Assembly (NCBI GenBank): GCA_030272585.1
Contig: BSYQ01000004.1
Coordinates: forward strand, 248,001-312,000
Length of the DNA: 64,000 nt
DNA from: Bryopsis sp. KO-2023
Lineage: Eukaryota > Chlorophyta > Ulvophyceae > Bryopsidales > Bryopsidaceae
Reading direction: 5' to 3'
The position numbers were made by a program, and so were the translations under genes. Positions 1 through 11,785 of this stretch are shown here, piece after piece. Numbering within the stretch: the stretch's first letter is position 1; the number at the start of each line of letters is the position of its first letter. The notes beneath the pieces were generated by a model. The model was not told the origin of the DNA. It saw nothing but the letters and a program-made list of their open reading frames with translations, and searched no databases.

Positions 1-460
1 GAAATCAGACACACCCAAGAGGTTCCTGCACTTGGACAGGAAATTTGACTCTCGCAGCTCCTCAAGTTGTTTTTTGACCTCTTTGGTCTGCTGCAATAGC
101 GTCGTGTTGGTTGGAATTGGTTGCAACTCGCTAGTTTTGCCCATGTCGTTCCTCTTCTGAACGATTCCTGGGTCCAGGGAGGACTCGCTCGACGGCCTGC
201 GGTCCCACAACGTCGAGTAGAAGCGCGTGTAGGGCTCAATCCTCGTTGGTTCTTGCCCTGCTTAGGTGTGAACATAAGCAAGAACGACGTGAACGTTAAG
301 CATGTTTGGGACCTGTTACAGATATTTGCTTTCCGACCGACTGAACGATCGAGCTTGGTACAACCGTCAACGCTTCTCACCAGCGCCTTGTCCATGGGGG
401 ATGCCAAGGAGCTCCCTCGCGTGTCTACTCATGTCTTCAATCCTCTGTTTCACGCTCACT
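1..460 (-). CDS. 5' part of an unidentified coiled-coil protein gene (runs off the left edge)
   Basis: Two exons can be joined on the minus strand: 460-381 and 257-1. The intron 380-258 starts GTGAG, ends AGCAG, and the split Gly codon keeps the frame open. The second exon ends in a charged heptad-like stretch (QQTKEVKKQLEELRES), so a coiled coil begins near the window edge. An acceptor-like pyrimidine tract plus CAG lies just before 460, so an earlier exon is possible. Otherwise translation would start at the ATG at 432. I do not recognise the family. The gene continues to the left outside the window. Confidence 0.5.
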
Positions 461-1783
461 CTGGTTGTGAAGGATAAAAAAGGTGGCGGGCTCCTTGTGG
501 GGTCACCTAACCGTGGGAAGCGGTTGGCGCAGAAAATCAATGAAATTTGGCTGTCGTTGTTAACGATTGGTTTGGGTGGCGACCAATTCAACGAAATCAG
601 CAGCTCGGTTAAGTTTCCCAAATTTAACTGCAAGTGAGAGGTTTTGTTTTTTCACACTGCAATATAATGTTTATTCCTTCGTTTCGTTTTGTTTTTTTGA
701 GGTTTGGACGTATCGCTGCGTTAAAAACCGTCCAAAACAGTTGCCCTGAAAAGCAACAAAGTCGAAAGAAACAGCTGAAAGGCCTTGCCTCACTCTTTGC
801 TATCTTAACTGGGTACCTCTAGACCAGATTTTCCTTCTCATCGGTGTCTTGCCAAGTAATATTTTATTGGGACGAAAAAACACTGATTTGTGAGTTTATT
901 CTGCCTTCAATTCTCCCTTTAATATTTTCGAGGAGCAGTCTCATAGGCAGCTTTGTGGAAATATCTTCTTTACCACAGTAAATGCAAAAAATCATACTAC
1001 CTCAAAACCTTCTTTAATTTCTCAGTTCTCATCAACTGTTTGCAGGGACTCTTGATGAAAATGGTTGGATTTCTTCTTGTTGAAATTCTCTTTCTCTCTT
1101 TTGTTTGGGGGGGGGATAAGTTTTGGAGCAATTTCTTAGGTTTTAGGTGTTCCTGAGGATCAAATCAAGTATTGGCATATTCAAAAGTTGAAACCTGTGG
1201 GAGATTGCTTTCTTCTCTCTCCAAAAAAATGTTTAAAGTACGAAGTGTGTACGTACACACTTTGATACAAGGATTTTTCCAAACCCACCAAAACTCCTAA
1301 CCACAAAATACCCTCAGCCCCAACCCATCCATCGAGACACAAGAGCTATGCAACATAAACCTGCACAGTCAAATCAAACTGGGGGAACATTGCTGGCTAT
1401 GCTCCCAGATGTTGAGATTTAGGATGAGGGAAGATGCTTTCCGGTCCTTACTGGACCAGCTCAAAGAAAGTTCAATAATGTCTCCTCAGAAAATGTAGCC
1501 CGGGAACTCTCCAACTTCTGAAGAGGAGAGCAGCCAGACTGCAAATTCGAATTCGTAAGTGCTGCTAGCCTCTATTAATTCACAACCTTCAGTTCCTTCT
1601 TGACAATCCCCCCCCCCCTTCTCTGCCCCCAGAAACACCAAAAATAACCCAGAAAAAATAATCCAGCGAAAAAGCCACCAAAACCAAATACTGGGAAAGA
1701 GGATATCCCCCAGGGTAACCATAAAAAGAAGATAAACAAGAAAATGTTGAGCAAAAAAAAATCAAGTTTGAATTTGTATCTTT
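461..1783. other. Intergenic region, no supported gene
   Basis: This stretch lies between the partial minus-strand gene and the 3' end of the first serpin. It is AT-rich with homopolymer runs, including a G9 run near 1108 and a C9 run near 1610. The open frames here lack domain signatures and have no splice sites that would join them to a neighbour. The part from about 1500 to 1783 is probably serpin 3' untranslated or downstream sequence. Confidence 0.5.
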
Positions 1784-3819
1784 CTAGATTTTCGTAACAG
1801 TTCCTTGGAAGAAGACGGTGTCATCAGTAGCATCCACTACAAAGTATAAGAACGGATGGCTGACCAGGAACTCATCTTCATAAAGCGATCTCAATCCTGC
1901 CCCGCCTGTCACAGCCCCTGCCTCCGTCCCCTGAATTGCAACCCACCCATCAACATTGCAAAAATGAAACAAAAAGCCAATTTCTGAACCCTTAGAAAAA
2001 AAAATTGAACGTACCTCCTCCGACACCCGAATAACTGCCTTATGTACGATATCTGAAACAGTCACGTCTTCCCCTTCAGTGATTCCGGAAAAATCTGCCC
2101 CAGAAAAAACAGACTTCAGCCCGAGGAACTCCAGCATATCTCTTACACCCTCCAGAGTCACCTCTTGCTCCCACTTGGGCATTTCAATTCTTGGAGACTG
2201 TGGTTCAAGGTCAGTCTTGAAAAAATCTGCATCGACCTCAGCCAGTTGCTCCTCTACAAATCTCCAGCCATCGGCCTCGTACGGCAAAACAATGTACATG
2301 GCAAATCGATCATCGTCGTAGGGGAATTCCAGAACCTGCCATCAAAAACCAAATTCAATCAAAAACCAAGGTGATTGAAAGCCCCTTTGTTTTATATGCT
2401 CAATTAAATGGGGCAATTCTTGTCGTTCCTGGTGCGGATGGTCCAATGCCCACACAAAACAACATATCTTATTTGATTATTTTCACCAGCTCCCGCCCCC
2501 CCCTCCCCCAACCCAAACAAAAGGAACTATACAGTCTCTCACTTCTGCCTCCAAATCTGGCATGTCTTTTCCCCATAGGTCTACTTCCCCCGCTTCGAAC
2601 TTCATCATGTCAACTTCCACCGGCCCATCAACCCCCTGAAATTCCCCCTTGAAGGTTTTGTCCTTATCAAACACAGTCTTCCAGGTCCCCTTGAAATAGA
2701 CAGCGTTCACCAAAACCATCCTAGTGGCTGCAGTCACATCTCCCTCAGCCATCATATCAGGAATTAGACCTCGAGTCGTATCAGAAACGAAGCCGTTGAT
2801 GGTTTTGATTGCCCCAGACAGGTCCTTGGAAAAATCCAAGGTGCCGACGTTCACTTGACCCACTGCATCCACGAAAGAATCCTTGATGTTCATGCCTTTG
2901 GCAAAATAAGCTCTGTTTGCGATGGCAGTCGATTTTCTGTTCCGATCGATGGCATTGGCTTTTGCCCTCAATTGGTCAGGGACGACACCTGCCTGTGAGG
3001 TCAAAATGAGAATGAGTGAAAACTGTAAACTTAAGTGTCCGCTCAGGAAATTGAACCAACCATGATGGAGGATAGGCCATCCTGCATATTTCTCAATATA
3101 TATTCATCCATTCTCTTCTCTGAGCCGCTGTATTAAGTTATCATAGGAAGATATAAAGAAAAACAGCCATTTTCTCCCAGTCATGCAGGGCTTCACAAGA
3201 ACTGCAGAAATTTTGATCGACTGGGGATTTTCCCGATCTGTGTCTATGTGTTGTTGCGATGGTGATCGCATTACCGTGAATCCAAGCGCAATTTCCATGT
3301 CTGCTTTGGTCGCCCCGTGGGAGCCGAAGTACAACAAGGAAAGGGCACCTGATAAGCTGACGGGGGAAAACACGATGCTGGCATCAGGATTCAAGGCCCT
3401 AAACTCATTCACCAGAGAAAAACCAAACCAGTTGACGGCTTCTGAGATCAGCGGCGGCTCTGCGCACAGACACACAAGCTAACCATTCAGCAAGCGATCG
3501 GAATATTCACAGCCGATCGGAGCTCAACTGTTCAAACGTAGAAAGAACCATGAAATGCCCTCCTGTCGAACAGCAGACCCGATCAAGCAAAGCGCCCCCA
3601 CAATGCACACCAACTTCCCAACATGTTGAGCTGTCGATCACCGAATTCGGGAGGGGCGAACAAGGTGCTAATGAAGTCCAGCGCAGCTTTGAGTCCTGTT
3701 TTGGTTCCATCTTTGGCGGCGTCAGGCACTGCCTCAAAGCTGCCGACTTCCGCACCCCCATCGACGAACACAATCAAAGCCAGAAACAGAGCCAAAGAAA
3801 CTCTCATGATGCCCTTCAT
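1784..3819 (-). CDS. Secreted serpin, copy 1 (five exons)
   Basis: Exons 3819-3642, 3459-3275, 2992-2543, 2335-2015 and 1930-1784 join in frame to 426 residues. The start MKGIMRVSLALFLALIVFV gives a secretory signal peptide. Plant serpins normally lack one, so export is inferred from sequence. The serpin core is clear: FSPVSLSGALSLLYFGS in helix B/C, ANRAYFAKG, LVNAVYFKGTW (breach/strand 3A), and the C-terminal SHPFLYFVV signature. The hinge is SEEGTEAGAV, with Thr at P14 and small residues at P12-P9, as in inhibitory serpins. An Arg392-Ser393 pair sits where P1/P1' is expected, suggesting a trypsin-like protease target. Exons 1, 2 and 5 have exactly the same lengths as in the divergent neighbour, so the two are duplicates. 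Serpins form covalent suicide complexes with serine or cysteine proteases. Confidence 0.9.
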
Positions 3820-4284
3820 ATTGGCTCCCCGCGCTTCGACAAACTCCGCACTGCGCCGCAATAGTAGAATCAAAATGCCCCAAAATCCCTTATTAAGCCT
3901 TTGGGTCCCTCGTTTGGGGTTCGAGGGAAAAGAGTTGATAGACGCGCGTAACTCGCGAAATGGCAGGAACAAGGGAAAGTGCGAGTAACAGCGCCAAGAA
4001 CGACGTTAAATCGACCATCGTCAACTGGGTGCAAATATGATTGATGTAATGTGACCTACGCCAAGTCACGTCACGCTAATGCCCAACATGCTGCCAAATA
4101 GCAACGAAGGAGCTACCCTCCACCAAAACGCCACCGAGTTAGAATCATCTCGTTGGAAAAAGCGGAATACCTGTAGCGTTCGTTAAAAAGAGAGAGAGGG
4201 AAAACAGAGGAGCTAAAACAAAAACACATATCTGAGTTTATTTTATTTTTATTTTTTTGTGTTCCGTGTTTCTGGTGCGGGACC
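3820..4284. promoter_or_regulatory. Shared divergent promoter region of the serpin pair
   Basis: The 465 bp between the two serpin start codons must contain both promoters. The plus side ends in a T/A-rich tract (about 4231-4260) before the ATG. I see no confident TATA box or symmetric element. Because the genes are head to head, joint regulation is plausible but inferred only from the layout. Confidence 0.45.
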
Positions 4285-6550
4285 ATGACTAGAGCCATGA
4301 GAATTGCCGTTTTGATTTTGGGCTTGCTGGTGCTGGCGACGACGGGGGAGGAGGAGGTCAAGAAGTTTTCCAGCGTTCCAGTGCAGTCTCAAGAGCAAAC
4401 GTTGACGGGGTTGAGAGGTGCCCTCGACTTCATTCGGGGTTTGTTCGCCCCACCCGAAAGAGGTAATGGAATTTCGAAATTTTGGCTGCGATCGACGCGG
4501 TGTGCCTACTTTCTCGGTCGTGCATGTTGTTTGTGTGGAATCGTTCGAAATCTCCCAGCTCCGGTTGCTCGTTCAGGGGTGCTTTTCCCCCATCCTTTTC
4601 TTTTTCTCAAGTTGACGACCTGGCGGGGTCCATGCTTGATCTGATTGTAGTTTTGTTTTCCGTTGGATTCTGCAGAGCCGCCAGCGATTTCCGAGGCGGT
4701 GAATAGGTTTGGGTTCGAGCTGTTGGCGGAATTCCGCGCGAGGCATCCAGACAAGAGCGTTGTGTTTTCACCAATGAGCATAATGGGTGCCCTGTCGTTG
4801 GTTTATTTCGGATCGGATGGCTACACCAAGCAAGACATGGAGATCGTCCTTGGATTCACTGTAAGCAGTCTTTTCCACAGTTCATGTATTTACAGTAAAC
4901 ACCCCATTGGACTGCTCACCAATCCAAGGAGGATCCACTTGCCTTTCTGTCAACACTCTATGTGAAACCAACATTGCGCTGGGAGATTAAAAAATCCCAA
5001 ATCGATCAGCGAAGTTGGTTTTGGAAAATCGACTTCTTGGGGAGGGGGTGGGGGGCTGGAGAAATGTCTGAAGGTTTGTTCTTCGCAGAGGATAGATTTT
5101 TGATTTGGGTTTTGCAGAAAGGTGATGTCCCGAGCAAGCTGAGAGCTAAGGCGAATGCCGTCAATCCAAACAGCCAAACCACCTCCATTGCAAACAGGGC
5201 TTTCTTTGCCGAAGGGGTGAATGTCCGGAGCGCATTCGTGAACGCTGTCGGTCAAGTTAATGTTCAATCCTTGGACTTTGAAAAAAACCCTGGTGCTGCC
5301 ACAAGAACGATCAACAAATTCGTTTCGGATAAAACAGGAGGGCTCATTTCCGAAATGCTGTCCGATGGCGATGTGAATGCAGCCACTCGAATGGTGTTGG
5401 TGAATGCTGTGTTTTTCATGGGGGAATGGAAAAACAAGTTTGATCCGGAATTGACTGAAAAAAAAGAGTTCAGAGGGGTCAGTGGCACAAAGGAGGTCGA
5501 CATGATGTTTTATGAGGATGAGGAACTTCAACTTAGGATGAAAAATTCGGAAGAAGATGAGCTCGACAGCTTGGTAATGCTACGTTGTGTTGGAACTGAT
5601 CAAACCCTTGAAATGAAGAAAAAATGATTAAAAACACCCACAGAAAAAAAAGGAAGTGAAAATTGGTCCTAGGTCAGTCTGAATGCCATCTTTTGAGGTG
5701 TGTGTGGGTTCTATTGGATGGAGGCTGCTGAAACACTCCAGTTGATTTTTTGATGGAATGAAGATGAGGTTTCGTTTTCAGACGGCTGCTTTGCTGTTGA
5801 TTCCAGATCGTGGAGGTGCCATATCTGGATGAGCGATTCTCCATGTACATTGTGCTGCCATTCGAGGATGATGGGTGGCGATTCGCCGAGGAGCAGCTGT
5901 TGGGAGTCGATGCTGAGTTTTTCGAAACCGATATGTATGAAATGGATGTGTATGTTGAAATGCCCAAATGGACTCAAGAGTCTACTTGGGATGGCATGAA
6001 AGACATTCTTGTCGAGATGGGCCTGGGAACAGTTTTTTCGGGAGCTGATTTGTCCAGGATGATAGAGAATGAGGAGGGGCTGGGTGTTACGGATATTGTG
6101 CACAAGGCGAAAGTGGAAGTCTCCGAAGAGGTGAGCGCATGAAACTGGTGGTGCTTCTTGTCAAGTATGCATGTAAAGAAATACATTTTTTGGATATATA
6201 TTTTGTGTGGAAATCGCTCTTTTTATGAGTTGTGCTTGGGACTGTCTGGAAATAATTCTTCTTCCTATGAGTTGTACTTGGGCTGTGTGCAGCCCTCCAG
6301 TTCTTTTTTTCACCAACTTTAAAAAAAGTTTGTGGATCAAGGTGAAATTTTCTGTTCTGAAAAGTAGTTTCTCTGACTTGTGGTAATTTTTGCTTCTCCC
6401 AAGGGAACCAAAGCTGCAGCTGTCTCAACAGCTATTTCATCCAGGAGTGGATTCGCTGAGGAACTTGTTATCGACCACCCCTTCCTGTATTTCATCGTAG
6501 ACAAATCCGACAACACCATTTTGTTTCAAGGGACAATCACTGATCTCTAG
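4285..6550 (+). CDS. Secreted serpin, copy 2 (five exons)
   Basis: Exons 4285-4462, 4676-4860, 5118-5573, 5807-6130 and 6404-6550 join in frame to 429 residues. The N-terminus (MRIAVLILGLLVLATTG after a second in-frame ATG at 4297) is a signal peptide. Core motifs are FSPMSIMGALSLVYFGS, ANRAFFAEG, LVNAVFFMGEW and the canonical C-terminal serpin signature IDHPFLYFIV. The reactive loop begins SEEGTKAAAV, a textbook inhibitory hinge (Gly P15, Thr P14, Ala P12-P10), and carries Arg395-Ser396 at the expected scissile position, aligned with the Arg-Ser of copy 1. Loop residues between hinge and Arg differ strongly between the copies (STAISS versus TGGAGL), so their protease targets may differ. Intron phases match copy 1 exactly. 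Confidence 0.92.
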
Positions 6551-8128
6551 AAAAATGGGAGCCAGCTCTATTTTTTTAGATGGGAAGGTGAGGGAGGGGG
6601 GGGGTGAATTCTACATATGCACTTACTACTACTGGGCTTGTTTCTTCTGAGTTTCTGAGTTTTGTAAAAGTTTTTTGCTTTTTTTTTTCCGACGCGCAAA
6701 ACTCAAGGTCTTTTATTATGATATTTTTTTTGATGCAAAGCACAACTATGGGGCAAGAATCTGAGTGAAATGTATATAGAGTCGATGTGGTGGGAATAGG
6801 TGGATAATTTTTTTTCAAGTTCTATGTGTGTCTTTTTTGGGGGGGTTGGGGAACGAGAGGGGAAGAAAATCGATTTCTGTATCATTAGTTTTTTTTTCCA
6901 AGGTATTCCTTCTTGCATAATTACTGATCAAGAAGCAACGATATTCCCACCCTGCCATCATCTTGCAAAGGGGTGTTTAAGGTGGGCTGTTCCATTTTTT
7001 GGAATTTTTTTTTTCAACGAATGTACAGAGGGATAGACAGCTAATCAGAGTGTAAGAGAGAGGTGGCTAAAGAAGATTTGATTTTGCCTTACTCGACAGC
7101 AAACCACAGCTGTAATTGTCATAACCAAATGTTGGTAAATTTTGCATGGAAGTAAAATTCCTTTTTTGAAGTGCTCACCTCTCCATTCACATGAATACAT
7201 GTCATCCATGAGTCATGATTACATAATCTACTTACTACATTTGTCTTCCTTTGTGGGGTACACTCTTTTGTGATCCTCTTCTTTTGATTCATTGATTGCA
7301 AATCACCCCCAAGGATAATTACAATTTAAGTTATCACTGTCATCCCCAACACATGCTGAGCTTCCCTGAGTGGATATACCTTAATTTACAAATGAAAACA
7401 CCTTGTTTCTTATGTTTATGTTTATGTTTATGTAACATGAAAAAACAAAAACATACAACTGTAAATTGTCTCTTCTAGAAGAATCATACATATTGACAGG
7501 ATCTGTCGGTATTTCCATTGAATACATCTCCAACAATGGGAAAAAAAAAAGGTTAAAAGCCTCCCAATCTTTGCTTGCTGCAAAGAAGTAAAACGGGGGC
7601 TGTTAAGCTCTGCTGGGGTCATTCCTTGGTGTTGATATTCTTGTTGATTGATTTCCATCTTTCAAGATCCCCATCCACAAAGGTCCATTCAACTCCTGAA
7701 ACATTACCACTGAAAAGCTTGGACTTCTGCTGGATTGATGCGAACTTGACAAAAATGTCCGCATAGAATAGCGATTTGACTAGGTGGGGTCTTTGTCATC
7801 GATATTCCCCACTCTCGGCTTTAGTTCTTGGAATGACCACCCCTGAACAGATAGGAAAATCTTTTTTAATACAGCAGAAAGGACTACAAGGATCAGTCTT
7901 GGAACTGAAATAAAAAAATTGATGCCTTGCTTGTCACACATGGGTTTTGGCACATTTTTTCCATCAAGTCCTGAATATACTTATTAAATCCATAGTCAAG
8001 TATTAACCCCACCCCCTGCACAGGAGATTTTCAAATGGCGTGACACCAAAGGTAATTATCGACAGTCAACTTGCCCCTGTTAATCGAGGAAACCCTCAAG
8101 TAACCCTCACTCATGCACGATTCAATAA
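6551..8128. other. Convergent intergenic region
   Basis: This is 1.6 kb between the stop of serpin copy 2 and the stop of the minus-strand amino acid transporter, so it holds two 3' ends. It carries a G10 tract near 6595, a G7 tract near 6840, several T8-T10 runs and a short TTATGT microsatellite at about 7408-7432. No open frame here shows a domain or is bounded by convincing splice sites. Confidence 0.55.
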
Positions 8129-10915
8129 TCAAACATTGGTCCGCTTATCATGTACATTGTGTACCTCCGATACTTTGCATTTGATTTCGTCTGGTTCAAA
8201 ATCATCGGGGGCTAACAGATGCTGATTTGATGAGCTGTAGTCGTGGGTGTGGTGCATGGTGTAGGCCATGTAAATCACAACCCCAAAAATTTGCCAGATC
8301 GCAAATCTGGCATAAGCCTGCCAACCGAGGCTGCAAATCAGATGCACGGTGAATAGCATCCCCAGCGATGGGATGTACGGCTTGAATGGCACATTGAATT
8401 TTGGGGATTTATAGACAACAGGCAAAAAACAGAAGCCGGTCGTAGCAACAAACCAGATTCCTACGAAAACACAGAGAATTCAGATATTCCTCAAAAAATG
8501 AAATCGGTGTGGAAAAAATGCCAAATACAAGCCTCACGTTTTCAGAAAAGTTGGATCGGTTTTTTTTGGTCAAATGATGCACACACCCAAGAATGCAATT
8601 TGTAGCCATCCTGGACCTTCCCTGTCAGAAACCAAGCCTGCCCCTAGACTGGCTAAAAATATGACAGTAAGGAGCCCAGCTGTAGGTTTTGCGGATTTGG
8701 TCACATTACGCTTGTAATGTGATCTCCACAGAATTCCGGAGCACACCAAACAGAGAACGAACAGCATGCCTATGGAAACCATGCTGGCCAACGTTTCAAT
8801 GTTCAACAGCAGAGCCGGGAGGGAACCCAGAAGGAAAGTCACGATGGTGGCGTTGATGGGGGTCTGTCTCTTTTCATCCACTTTTGCCTTCCCAAGAAAA
8901 AAACACAACACAACCCTCATCCTGTTATCGAAGTCACAGCTGTGAAGCAAAAGTTAGTTGGAAAAAAGGTTTGAGAAGATAAATCTGATATGATATATCA
9001 GGGAGCAAAGATTGCTTGCTGGAGCTTTTGCACTCTTGAATGTAACTTTTGGTAAACAAGACAAAACCAGCAAAAAATAGCCCTTGCCGTTGGACTTCTA
9101 GGTGCTTCAATCCACGATTTTGTTTTGTGTGTTTTTTCAACTCACGATCCAAGCGGGCAGAAAGCGCTCTCTCCCCAAGGACATAAAAACCCTGGCTTGG
9201 CCGAGGAGGTTCAAAAGCAGGGAAGAAACGATGCCAGTCAAGGCTCCAAATGAAACAACTACCGACGCCCAGGGCTGCCCCATTTGCTGAAAAGCTACTG
9301 AAAAGGCGGCTTTCACATCGATCTCCGAATACCTGGGTTCAACAGTAGAAACACACAAGCCAAATCACAATGAGAATTGACTCCATTGAGAAATTCCCAT
9401 TACTCCCCCCCCCCCCCCCTCTCTTCCCCCCCAGAATAGAGTCAAAAATTGCCTGGTTTGGATCATTTGTGTACAGCTCACCTTACCATCCCCACGATTG
9501 CGGCTGCCATGGACACATACAACCCAGTGCAAATGACCAGCGAGCCGACAATCCCAATCGGCAAATCTTTTTTCACATTTCTGACTTCCTCGGCTGCAGT
9601 GGCCACCCCATCAAACCCAAGATAGCCAAAGAACACGATCCCTGCTGCCCGGTACACCCCCTTGGAGCCAAATTCCGGGGGTATGAAAGGCTCAAAATTG
9701 TCAGACTTGGCATATTGAACTGCAGTGGCCAGTACAAAGAGGATCGTAGCAATATTGGCCCCCGTGATGGCGTTATTGAATGTGGAGGATTCTTTGATGC
9801 CAGCACAGAGGAGCAGCGAAAGGGCCAGTATTAGCAGGCAGCCCAGAATGTCGATGTTGATTATGGAGTTGGAGTCGAAAGCAATGAAAAAAGTGTCGCT
9901 GGGCAGCCCCATCATGGTGGCCAGGTATCCAGCAAAGCCTTTGGAAATGCTGCCACAAGATAGAGTGTACTCCATTATTAAATTGAAGCCCACCATCCTG
10001 AAACACCGAGATCAGAAGAAGAAAAAAAACTGTTGGATACGTACATCCAGCAAAAAGGAGAAAAAGGAAAAAATACGACCCAAAAAGCAATAGTGGAAAA
10101 CGACATGAAAGCCAAGTGATGAAAACCAACCATCTCTATTTTTTTCAGAATTCGCTGATGAAAGGGAAATGTAGCTGTGGATTCTGGGGTACGTACAGTT
10201 CAGCATTCATCCGAACACAAATTTTCCCCAAAAATGAGATTTTTTTAGTCATCATTGATTGACCTTGCAATGCTTGGATGTGAAATTGTCAAGAGCAAGA
10301 AACAAACTTTAGAATTGGGTTAAGAAAAGATCAAAGGCTGGTTGCATACCATGCCATGAACTCTCCGTACACCGAATGGATGTAATTGAACGATGTACCA
10401 GCCACTGGAATATCGACTGCAAATTCTGCATAGCAAAGTGCTGAGAAGAGGGCTGCCAGTGAAGCCAGAATGTACGAAAGCACGATCCCAGGTCTGACAT
10501 CAGCACACCAATGCCATAAAGAACAATTTCCTTCCAATTAACATTTGTGTCCAGTTCATTGCACGTCATTTCAGATTTGTGTTGAAATTTGCCTTTTTTG
10601 GGGCCTTGAACACAGAGCATCCCAATACGCATTGATTTACAGTGGGAAATTGCATGTTACATCAAAGAGCGTACGACATATGGACACAAGACGTCGCGCG
10701 CTCACAAGAGTCGTCACCCACCCAGCGTATTTGCTGGCAGCCTCCCCTGTCAAAACGAACACTCCCGAGCCCACGATTGATCCAACTCCAAGCATGACGA
10801 TGTCGAAACATCCCAATACTTTTTTGAGCTGCGGGCCGTCATTTCGCAGCTGGTGAGCATCTATCGGCTTCAAAGCGAACGCTTTTCGAAGAAACTTATT
10901 CACATGGACACCCAT
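8129..10915 (-). CDS. CAT: Cationic amino acid transporter (APC superfamily, CAT type; six exons)
   Basis: Exons 10915-10722, 10493-10350, 9997-9482, 9332-9146, 8887-8587 and 8460-8129 join in frame to 557 residues, a normal length for plant CAT proteins. The N-terminus has the family pattern: a basic lead, LKKVLGCFDIVMLGVGSIVG in TM1, then GSGVFVLTGEAA. TM2-TM3 carry FSALCYAEFAVDIPVAGTSF. The middle has IVFFGYLGFDGVATAAEEVR, a hallmark of CAT transporters, followed by LGQARVFMSLGRERFLPAW and the TPINAT turn. The last exon carries the PFKPYIPSLGMLFTVHLICSLGW repeat seen near the C-terminus. The protein should import basic or broad-range amino acids by proton coupling at a plasma or vacuolar membrane; which membrane cannot be told. 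The exon 3 donor is GTGAGC at 9481, not the GTAAGG five bases upstream, because only it keeps the frame. The region just upstream is a decayed copy of part of the MTA nucleosidase gene. Confidence 0.92.
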
Positions 10916-10967
10916 CCTCTCCGTCTCGAACTTGGCCAGAGGATTATGACGAAGAGTTTAGGCAAGA

Positions 10968-11310
10968 ATTCCTGCACGCCCGATCGCAGCCGTGGAGTTT
11001 GTCTCAGAGCATTGATGTGAAGTGAAATGATGCCCCAGTGGCCACCTGGAAAAATGGATCGTTCAAAAACCCCTCCTCGGACTCAAATAACTCTCAGGAG
11101 CTGTTCTGTGCTGGTGAATCCCCACATATCACTATGTGATATGTGGGAAGCCTCACAGCCACCCAAAAATTTCCATCCCAGCAAAGACCATCCTATTAGC
11201 CACAAATTCCAGCTCCTTAAAAAACATGGCTTACAGGGACTGTGTGGCAGAACTCAATTTTTCAATGAACCCCTCCCAATGGGATACAGCTTTTCAACAG
11301 TCGATTGATT
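10968..11310 (-). pseudogene. Decayed duplicate of the MTA nucleosidase last exon and 3' flank
   Basis: The stretch 10968-11150 aligns by eye with 13885-14090 (3' flank of the nucleosidase gene), and 11177-11305 aligns with 14473-14610 (its last exon). Shared blocks include TGAAGTGA, ATGCCCCAGTG and CAGAACTCAA in order. About 400 bp between the two blocks is missing from the duplicate. The exon relic has an in-frame TAA where the intact gene has AAA (Lys), and several substitutions, so it is not functional. It lies directly upstream of the transporter start codon at 10915 and so occupies its promoter region. Confidence 0.75.
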
Positions 11311-11785
11311 ACTCCGGGCTCTTCCTCCCTCATTTTGACCACCCCAACACCAGTGGTCATCTTCAACACAAAGTAAAAACAGGCAGTCCTGCTGTGCAAG
11401 TCCATTTGCTGCCAACATGTACTTATGGCTCTTCATGAATCTTGGAATCTTTCCAGCTGGAGCCAGCTCAACACTGCAACTATTCCATAGAACAACAGAA
11501 AATTACATCCTCCAATATCGTTTTTCACTGCTTCGACTGCTGGCAAGGTTTTGATCACAATCAAAATACCAGATTCCCCCACAAAGTCCAGAAAATGTAA
11601 AAGGGGGTTGTCAGTGGAAAGAGTGAACACTGCATTTGAACGTGGAGAAGCACTTTTGGGGGATTATAAAGTTGATTGATATTTTCCTCAGGGATGTTGA
11701 GAGGGATTTGGTGTGTTTGGTTCGGATGACTAATCATCGTCCAGTGCGACACAGCGTTCAGAAACGGGACAAAATAGGCAGGGCT
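11311..11785. other. Intergenic stretch without a supported gene
   Basis: Between the nucleosidase relic and the fold-back element. A 65-codon minus-strand open frame (11630-11433) has a hydrophobic composition but no recognisable motif and no partner exon, so I do not call it. Confidence 0.45.

Noticed and set aside
1486..1722. 78-codon hydrophobic minus-strand frame
   Set aside because: Lies downstream of the serpin stop, spans a G-run, and has no homologous motif; probably 3' untranslated sequence.
7408..7432. TTATGT hexanucleotide run
   Set aside because: Only about four units; an ordinary microsatellite, not a telomere-type array.
11433..11630. 65-codon minus-strand frame with plausible composition
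   Set aside because: No recognisable family, no partner exon, and situated between a pseudogene and a fold-back element.
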